Assembly (NCBI GenBank): GCA_903894655.1
Contig: CAITQY010000310.1
Coordinates: 1 to 11,384 of the forward strand
DNA: 11,384 nucleotides
Direction: 5' to 3'
Origin: an uncultured Gemmatimonadota bacterium
GTDB taxonomy: Bacteria > Gemmatimonadota > Gemmatimonadetes > Gemmatimonadales > Gemmatimonadaceae
Both the position numbers and the translations under genes were made by a program. Within the stretch, counting starts at the first letter, position 1, and every line of letters starts with the position of its first letter. Of this stretch, positions 6,748 through 11,384 are shown one piece after another. A model generated the notes under the pieces. The model did no database searches, was not told the DNA's origin, and saw nothing but the letters and a program-made list of their open reading frames with translations.

Positions 6748-6895
6748 GCCTGACGATACGCCGCATCCCTGCCGACCGCGACACGATTCGTCTCAGCAAA
6801 CCCCGCCGTCTCCGATTGCGCCGATGGCTCGCCTTTCGCCCAATCGGGGTGCATGCTCAGGCATCGCTTCAATCGGTTCACGTTTTCCCTCGATT

Positions 6896-7297
6896 ATGCG
6901 AATGGGAACCACCGACCTCGGCCAACTCGTCGCCGGCATCGTCAAGCAGTGGGATGGCGTGGGCGTGCGTCCGTATCGATTCGGCGGCGTCGATGTCCGT
7001 CTCGATCATCGCGAGATTGGGCACGTGCATCTGGACGGCGTCGCCGATCTGCTGATGCCGGTGCGACTGCGTCGCGATCTCGTCGCCGCCGGTCGTGCGG
7101 AACCACACCGTACCCAGCCGCACTCGGGGTGGATCAGCTTCCGCATGCGCAGCGAACACGACGTGCCCGCTGCCGTCGAACTCTTCCGCCTTAACTACGA
7201 GCGGTTGCGTGGGATCGTGCGTCCGCGCCCCACCACGCCCATCGTGACGAATCCAACGATGTTGGCCGACCGGAGCGCCGATGACATGCCCGCGTAG
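6896..7297 (+). CDS. DUF5519 (luciferase-domain family) protein
   Basis: This small soluble protein of 133 residues matches the DUF5519 family as I know it. The recognisable block is VRLDHREIGHVHLDG (34-48), then DLLMPVRLRRDLVAAGRAEPHRTQPHSGWISF, and the SEHDVPAAVELFRLNYER end at 86-103. Histidines at 38, 43, 45, 71 and 76 are noticeable. Database names call this the luciferase domain, but I know of no demonstrated light-emitting or other enzymatic role. About 30 low-complexity residues follow the domain. ATG at 6896 was chosen because homology begins soon after; ATG at 6902 and an in-frame upstream ATG near 6824 are alternatives. No Shine-Dalgarno sequence is visible, and GATTAT (6892-6897) touching the start could mean a nearly leaderless transcript. 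It diverges from the Ada-like gene. Confidence 0.8.
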   Translation: MRMGTTDLGQLVAGIVKQWDGVGVRPYRFGGVDVRLDHREIGHVHLDGVADLLMPVRLRRDLVAAGRAEPHRTQPHSGWISFRMRSEHDVPAAVELFRLNYERLRGIVRPRPTTPIVTNPTMLADRSADDMPA

Positions 7298-7322
7298 CGT
7301 CACGCGAACCCAGCGTTACGCT
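7296..7322. terminator. Hairpin spanning the stop codons of two convergent genes
   Basis: AGCGTCACGC (7296-7305) pairs with GCGTTACGCT (7313-7322) in a 10-position stem with a single C-T mismatch and a 7-base loop. It includes part of the plus-strand TAG (7295-7297) and all of the minus-strand stop (complement of 7316-7318). No T-run follows on either side. It probably marks the 3' ends of both transcripts; the structure is seen and the function inferred. Confidence 0.6.
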
Positions 7323-7987
7323 GACAGGTCGGTGCGTTCCGCCAGCGCCGGCGCTGGCGCCTTGCTCGACATCAGCTGGGTCACGAAGCGCTGGCCTTCC
7401 GAGATGCGCTCGATTTCAATCGACATGGCGTCCACCGCCTGCTCGATGCGCTCCAGGCGCGCCGTGCCCTCCAGCAACTGCGGACTCGGCTTCGGCTGAT
7501 TCGAACGCTTGATCATCATGCGCGCTGCCGCCCAGGCCAGCGGTCCCCACACCATCACGATCGACACAATCGAGATCGCCGTCAGCTGTCCCGAACTAAA
7601 GGGACCGTAGCGCTCCGCCGTCGCCTCTTCGGACACGAGTTCGCCGGGCGCCCGGGCCAGTTCGCGGCCGTTCGTCGCGATATCCCGCTCCAGCTGCACG
7701 ATGCGTTCGTCCATGACCGACAGGCGCTGCTCCAGCCCCTTGGCGGAGGGCGACTCTGCGGTCGTGCGCCGCAATTCCGTCGCGACTTCGTCCCGACGGC
7801 TTTGCACGGACGTCAATTGACGGGACAGCTCGCTGCGCTTGGCCTTCAACGCGTCGACGTCAGCCGAGCTGAGCGGCTTCAGGCTCACCGGCGCCGCATC
7901 GAGACCGGTGGTGACGCCGACCGGCTGCTGTGGAACCGGGGCCGAAGCGGGGGCCGGCGGCGCGGGGGCGGGTTGCAGTAGGAGCAT
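7316..7987 (-). CDS. Coiled-coil single-pass membrane protein of unknown function
   Basis: This 223-residue protein starts with a Pro/Ala-rich segment (about residues 5-35). A charged helical coiled coil follows at about 40-115 (DALKAKRSELSRQL, LEQRLSVMDERIVQLERDI), then one membrane span at about 135-158 ending in basic residues (MIKRSNQPK), and a second short coiled coil at 173-207 (ARLERIEQAVDAMSIEIERI, SEGQRFVTQLM). The positive charges after the span put the C-terminus in the cytoplasm and the first coiled coil outside. I associate the SEGQRFVTQL-type tail with uncharacterised Gemmatimonadota proteins, from memory only. It may tether or organise an envelope component. The start is doubtful: ATG at 7987 is used and TTG at 7993 is possible, but codons upstream in the same frame read like a signal peptide that lacks a start codon. 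Confidence 0.75.
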   Translation of the reverse strand: MLLLQPAPAPPAPASAPVPQQPVGVTTGLDAAPVSLKPLSSADVDALKAKRSELSRQLTSVQSRRDEVATELRRTTAESPSAKGLEQRLSVMDERIVQLERDIATNGRELARAPGELVSEEATAERYGPFSSGQLTAISIVSIVMVWGPLAWAAARMMIKRSNQPKPSPQLLEGTARLERIEQAVDAMSIEIERISEGQRFVTQLMSSKAPAPALAERTDLSA

Positions 7988-8067
7988 GGTCAAACCTACG
8001 CAAAGAAGCCCAAAGCGGTTACATCACTAGAGAAGCGTCCGCGTCCACCCGTGCCTGATCTGTGACC

Positions 8068-9273
8068 ATGACGACTGCCTCTCATTCGCCGGCCCTCCAC
8101 GCCGCCTTGCTCCTCGAGGCCCAACAGCTCGCACCCCAAGTCATTGACTGGCGCCGGGCGCTGCACCGTCGGCCCGAAGTCGCGTTCCAGGAGCACGAAA
8201 CCGCGCGATTCATCCGGCAGGTGCTGGAGCAGATCGGCGACCTCGAGATCTCGCGTCCTACCGAGACGAGCGTGATGGCGCGTCTGCGCACCGGTCGCCC
8301 CGGTCCGGTACTCGCCGTTCGCGCCGACATCGACGCGCTCCCCATTCACGAGGAGAATGACGTCGAATACCGGTCGCAATCCGACGGGGCGATGCACGCC
8401 TGCGGACACGACGGACACACTTCGATCGCCCTCGGCTTGGTTACCCTGCTCGCGCGTTACCGCGACCAGCTACGCGGCGAAGTGCGATTCATCTTTCAGC
8501 ACGCCGAGGAGCTCTCGCCCGGTGGTGCCGAGGAGATGGTGCGACAGGGCGTGATGGATGGGGTCGATCAGGTGATTGGCCTCCACGTCTGGTCGGCCAT
8601 GCCGGTCGGACGCATCGGACTCATCGCGGGCCCGGCCATGGCGGCACCCGACACCTTCGAGTGCACTATCATCGGCAAGGGCGGTCATGCCGCCATCCCG
8701 CACGGCACGATCGATCCGATCGCTGTCGGGGCGCAGGTCGTTTCGGCGCTGCAGCACGTCGTCGCGCGCACCGTCGATCCACTCGACCCCGTGGTGGTGT
8801 CGGTCACACAGTTCATGGCTGGCACCGCGTTCAACGTGATCCCCAACACGGCCTATCTCGCCGGCACCGTGCGCACGTTCGACCCCACGCTGCGCACCAC
8901 CGTGCCCGTGACGATCGAGCGCATCATCAAGGGCGTAACCAGCGCGTTCGGCGCCTCCTACGAATTCCGTTATGAGCCCGGATACCGTCCCGTCATCAAC
9001 GACCCGGCCCTCACCGCGCGACTGACCAACGTGGTTGTCAACAGCTTCGGCGCCGACACGCTGATCGACATGCGCCCCACAATGGGCGGAGAGGATTTCT
9101 CGGCCTATCAGCAGCGGGCCCCGGGCGTCTTCGCGTTCATCGGGGCCGGCAACGTGGACGTCGGCATCGACTTTCCGCATCATCACCCGCGCTTCCAGAT
9201 CGACGAGCGCTCGCTCGACATCGGCTTGCGCTATCTCACCGCCGCCACGCTCGATCTGCTCGGCGCGGCATGA
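8068..9273 (+). CDS. M20D-family amidohydrolase (N-acyl-amino-acid/hippurate hydrolase type)
   Basis: This cytoplasmic zinc or manganese hydrolase is 401 residues long, the usual size of M20D enzymes. The family removes acyl groups from N-acyl amino acids or splits related amides. Metal and catalytic motifs are all present: RADIDALPI (85-93), MHACGHDGH (109-117, with Cys112 and His114), QHAEELSPGGA (144-154, with the catalytic Glu pair 147-148), GLHVW (171-175), the dimerisation-lid GKGGHAAIPH (203-212), MGGEDFSAY (339-347) and HHHPRF (371-376). No signal peptide is seen. ATG at 8068 is used; GTG at 8062 is an in-frame alternative, and neither has a clear ribosome-binding site. It is the first gene of a three-gene operon and overlaps the next start by four bases (ATGA). 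The exact substrate cannot be read from the sequence. Confidence 0.93.
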   Translation: MTTASHSPALHAALLLEAQQLAPQVIDWRRALHRRPEVAFQEHETARFIRQVLEQIGDLEISRPTETSVMARLRTGRPGPVLAVRADIDALPIHEENDVEYRSQSDGAMHACGHDGHTSIALGLVTLLARYRDQLRGEVRFIFQHAEELSPGGAEEMVRQGVMDGVDQVIGLHVWSAMPVGRIGLIAGPAMAAPDTFECTIIGKGGHAAIPHGTIDPIAVGAQVVSALQHVVARTVDPLDPVVVSVTQFMAGTAFNVIPNTAYLAGTVRTFDPTLRTTVPVTIERIIKGVTSAFGASYEFRYEPGYRPVINDPALTARLTNVVVNSFGADTLIDMRPTMGGEDFSAYQQRAPGVFAFIGAGNVDVGIDFPHHHPRFQIDERSLDIGLRYLTAATLDLLGAA

Positions 9274-9458
9274 CGAAACCCTATCGACTGCTGGCGCTGG
9301 TTCCGGCAGTCGCCATTCTCGGCGCCCCCTGGTTCGCCAATCGCATTGAGCCACGCATTCTCGGGATGCCGTTTCTCCTTGGGTGGATCGTGTGCTGGGT
9401 GCTCATGGCATCGGTCGTCATGGCGGTCATCGGCGCGCTCGATAGTCGCCGCTCATGA
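9270..9458 (+). CDS. DUF3311 small membrane protein
   Basis: This 62-residue protein has two hydrophobic helices (about 5-25 and 35-57) around the short NRIEPRILGMP segment, the pattern of DUF3311 proteins. DUF3311 genes usually sit directly before a sodium:solute symporter gene, as here, and are thought to be an accessory subunit of the transporter; YhdT beside PanF is the comparable E. coli pair. It overlaps both neighbours by ATGA, at 9270-9273 and 9455-9458, so translation is probably coupled and the three products made in step. Family membership rests on size, helices and context together. Confidence 0.85.
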   Translation: MTKPYRLLALVPAVAILGAPWFANRIEPRILGMPFLLGWIVCWVLMASVVMAVIGALDSRRS

Positions 9459-10927
9459 TCATCTCGCTGGGCATCCTGTCGGCCACACTGCTGCTGGCAT
9501 TGCTGCTCGGCGTTCGCGGGGCGCGCAGTGCGGGCGGCACCACCGGCGGCACCACCAGTCTCGAACAGTGGAGCGTCGGCAATCGCGGCTTCGGCACGAT
9601 CCTCGTGTTCATGCTGCTCGCCGGCGAGATCTACACCACGTTCACCTTTCTCGGCGGCAGCGGCTGGGCCTACGGACGCGGCGCGCCGGCGTTCTATATC
9701 ATCGCGTATGGCGCCGTCGCGTACATCATGTCGTACTGGCTGCTCCCGGCAATCTGGCAGCGCGCGACCGCGTGGAAGGTGTTGTCGCAGTCGGAGTACT
9801 TCACGCGAGCGTACGGCAGTCCGGCACTCGGCAATCTGGTGGCCGTCGTGAGCATCGCGGCGCTCATGCCCTATCTCGTGCTGCAGCTCAAGGGACTCGG
9901 CATCATCGTGTCGGAATCGTCGTATGGCGCGATCAGTGCCAACGCGGCCATATGGATCGGGACCACGGCCACGGTGATTTACGTGGTGCTCTCCGGCGTG
10001 CGGGGCTCCGCCATGACCGCGGCGCTCAAGGACGCGATGGTCCTCGTGTGTGTGATCGGACTCGGGCTCGTACTGCCCTATAAGTTGCACGGCGGCATCG
10101 GTCCGATGTTCGCACGCATCACCGCCGAACACCCCGACTTCCTCACGCTGCCATCGAGCGGCATGTCGCCCAGCTGGTTCGCCAGCACCGTGCTACTGAC
10201 CGTACTCGGTTTCTACATGTGGCCACATACGTTCGGCTCAGTATTCACCGCGCGCGATGCCTCCGTGTTTCGCCGCAATGCTGCGCTGATGCCGCTGTAT
10301 CAGCTGGTCCTGCTATTCGTTTTCTTCATTGGGTTTGCCGCGCTGCTGTCGATACCGGGACTGCAAGGCGCCGAGGTAGATCTCGCGCTCCTCCGCGTGA
10401 CCCGCGATACGTTCGGACCGTGGATTGTGGGACTGGTCGGTGCCGCGGGGCTGCTCACCGCCCTCGTGCCGGGTTCGCTCATTCTCATGAGCATCGCCAC
10501 CACGCTCGCACGCATCCTGCGACCGCCGCGTGAAGGACAGCCCGCCGACTCCGCCACGTTCGCGCGGCTGCTTGTGCCGCTGTTGGCCGGCGTCGCGCTG
10601 TTGTTCACCTTCCGTGGTGGCAGCACGCTCGTCACGCTGTTGCTGATGGCCTACAGCATGGTGACGCAGCTCTTTCCCGCGCTCTTGGCATCACTGTTCC
10701 CAACGGCGCGCATCTCTGCCGCCGGCGCGATCGCTGGCATCGTCGTCGGCGAGGCTGCCGTGGCGGCTACCACGCTCGGCGGGGTCTCCCTGGCCACACT
10801 GTTCCCGGGATGGTCGCCCCGCGTCACCGACATCAATGCCGGCTTTCTCGCCCTGGTCCTGAACGTGGTGGCCATGGTGCTCGTCAGTCGCCTGACGAGC
10901 CCCACGTCCGCGCCCGTGCCGGCCTAA
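9455..10927 (+). CDS. Sodium:solute symporter family (SSS) transporter
   Basis: This 490-residue inner-membrane protein has about 13 hydrophobic segments, as expected for SSS-family (PanF/ActP-like) carriers with the LeuT fold. It would use the sodium gradient to import a small organic molecule. The early sequence EQWSVGNRGFGTI, then AGEIYTTFTFLGGSGWAYGRG (second span region) and QSEYFTRAYGSPALG fit the family, as does the later GFYMWPHTFGSVFTARD. The first span begins at the start codon and no signal peptide is needed. Coupling to an amidohydrolase suggests that the substrate is an N-acyl amino acid, a peptide-like amide or a related carboxylate, but this is inference from context. The ATG overlaps the DUF3311 stop, and the gene ends 21 bases before an opposing gene. 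Confidence 0.92.
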   Translation: MIISLGILSATLLLALLLGVRGARSAGGTTGGTTSLEQWSVGNRGFGTILVFMLLAGEIYTTFTFLGGSGWAYGRGAPAFYIIAYGAVAYIMSYWLLPAIWQRATAWKVLSQSEYFTRAYGSPALGNLVAVVSIAALMPYLVLQLKGLGIIVSESSYGAISANAAIWIGTTATVIYVVLSGVRGSAMTAALKDAMVLVCVIGLGLVLPYKLHGGIGPMFARITAEHPDFLTLPSSGMSPSWFASTVLLTVLGFYMWPHTFGSVFTARDASVFRRNAALMPLYQLVLLFVFFIGFAALLSIPGLQGAEVDLALLRVTRDTFGPWIVGLVGAAGLLTALVPGSLILMSIATTLARILRPPREGQPADSATFARLLVPLLAGVALLFTFRGGSTLVTLLLMAYSMVTQLFPALLASLFPTARISAAGAIAGIVVGEAAVAATTLGGVSLATLFPGWSPRVTDINAGFLALVLNVVAMVLVSRLTSPTSAPVPA

Positions 10928-10958
10928 TCGACGGGCTGATCGACCGGCTTAGTCGACC
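10921..10958. repeat. Three imperfect 12-13-base tandem copies at a convergent junction
   Basis: GGCCTAATCGAC (10921-10932), GGCTGATCGACC (10934-10945) and GGCTTAGTCGACC (10946-10958) are three related units in a row. They cover the symporter stop (10925-10927) and the opposing glyoxalase-like stop (complement of 10949-10951). Folding here is weak, so unlike the other convergent junctions it does not look like a strong terminator. It may be a small duplication that created the last codons of one gene. Confidence 0.4.
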
Positions 10959-11356
10959 GCGCGGGGGAAGCCCTTCACGTCGTCGAGCACTTCGGCCACG
11001 CAGATGCGGTGCCCTTCGGGATCCTCGAGTTCGAACTCGATCTGGCCGTACGGCATCAGTTCCGGACCGCGCACCAGCGGCGTCCGACGCCGCGCATGAT
11101 CGAGCAGCGCCGTCAGCTCCTTACCCTCGAGCCGCAGGTACACATCCCAATCGTGAGCGGCGGGCGTGCGCGCAATGGGGGTCCTCGTGCGGCGAAGCAT
11201 CAGCTCCGTTCCGTCGCGCCGCAGAATGCAGAACGCAAACGGGGCGACGTCGGGGAAGGGATCCACGGAAAAGCCGAGGATCTCGCGATACCACGTCATG
11301 CAGCGTTCGACATCAGCAACGCGCAGAACGGGGACAATGGCGGCGAATCGAATCAT
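10949..11356 (-). CDS. Glyoxalase/bleomycin-resistance (VOC) family protein
   Basis: This 135-residue cytoplasmic protein has the two-module beta-alpha-beta-beta-beta layout of the vicinal oxygen chelate family. The first module begins AAIVPVLRVADVERCMTWYR with EILGFSV, the standard opening. The second ends QIEFELEDPEGHRICVAEV, matching the usual DPxGN/H end. The family includes glyoxalase I, extradiol dioxygenases, and fosfomycin and bleomycin resistance proteins. Single-domain members such as this are often of unknown function, so resistance should not be assumed. The exact metal ligands are not clear; Glu in the FELEDPEG region and the final AE pair are candidates. The start at 11356 fits the family. 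It faces the symporter gene across 21 bases, and its own promoter lies at or beyond the right edge of the window. Confidence 0.85.
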   Translation of the reverse strand: MIRFAAIVPVLRVADVERCMTWYREILGFSVDPFPDVAPFAFCILRRDGTELMLRRTRTPIARTPAAHDWDVYLRLEGKELTALLDHARRRTPLVRGPELMPYGQIEFELEDPEGHRICVAEVLDDVKGFPRAVD

Positions 11357-11384
11357 ACGGGGTCAATGCCTCGTCGCGGCGAGA

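Noticed and set aside
10949..11356. Antibiotic-resistance gene
   Set aside because: The VOC fold is shared by many unrelated enzymes, and no resistance-specific residues or mobile context are visible.

Overview
The window is high-GC bacterial chromosomal DNA, most likely from Gemmatimonadota or another phylum with similar gene content. I infer this from a type III glutamine synthetase, a degenerate EAL-HDOD protein, a DUF5519 protein, a coiled-coil membrane protein whose C-terminal tail I associate with Gemmatimonadota, and the scarcity of Shine-Dalgarno sequences before start codons. The assignment is moderate confidence. Nothing points to a phage, plasmid, IS element or CRISPR array. There are no tRNA or rRNA genes that I can see.

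Layout. Positions 1-1195 (minus): a zinc-finger/HTH protein followed by an overlapping ABC-transporter ATPase that runs off the left edge. 1334-2545 (plus): an EAL-like/HDOD signalling protein. 2542-3165 (minus): a lipoprotein, convergent with it and sharing stop-codon bases. 3166-3519: a non-coding stretch with a CTCTGCG-type inverted repeat and a candidate promoter and dyad for the next gene. 3520-5742 (plus): glnN, the largest gene. 5743-5871: a short gap holding most of a 123-bp inverted repeat that reaches into the next gene. 5872-6747 (minus): an Ada-like AraC-HTH/O6-methylguanine-DNA methyltransferase fusion. 6896-7297 (plus): a DUF5519 protein. 7316-7987 (minus): a coiled-coil single-pass membrane protein. 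8068-10927 (plus): a tight operon of an M20D amidohydrolase, a DUF3311 small membrane protein and an SSS-family symporter, joined by two ATGA overlaps. 10949-11356 (minus): a glyoxalase/VOC protein.

How the genes fit together. Most are independent housekeeping or accessory functions: ammonia assimilation, alkylation repair and export. Two groups look functionally linked. The HTH protein probably regulates or is co-expressed with the ABC exporter. The amidohydrolase, DUF3311 protein and symporter look like an import-and-hydrolyse unit for an N-acylated or peptide-like substrate.

The most notable non-coding signals are the hairpins centred on or overlapping stop codons at three of the four convergent junctions. 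The most notable coding anomaly is the start of the coiled-coil gene, where one extra T after an upstream ATG separates a good signal-peptide sequence from the reading frame. I did not find a clearly new multi-gene system.
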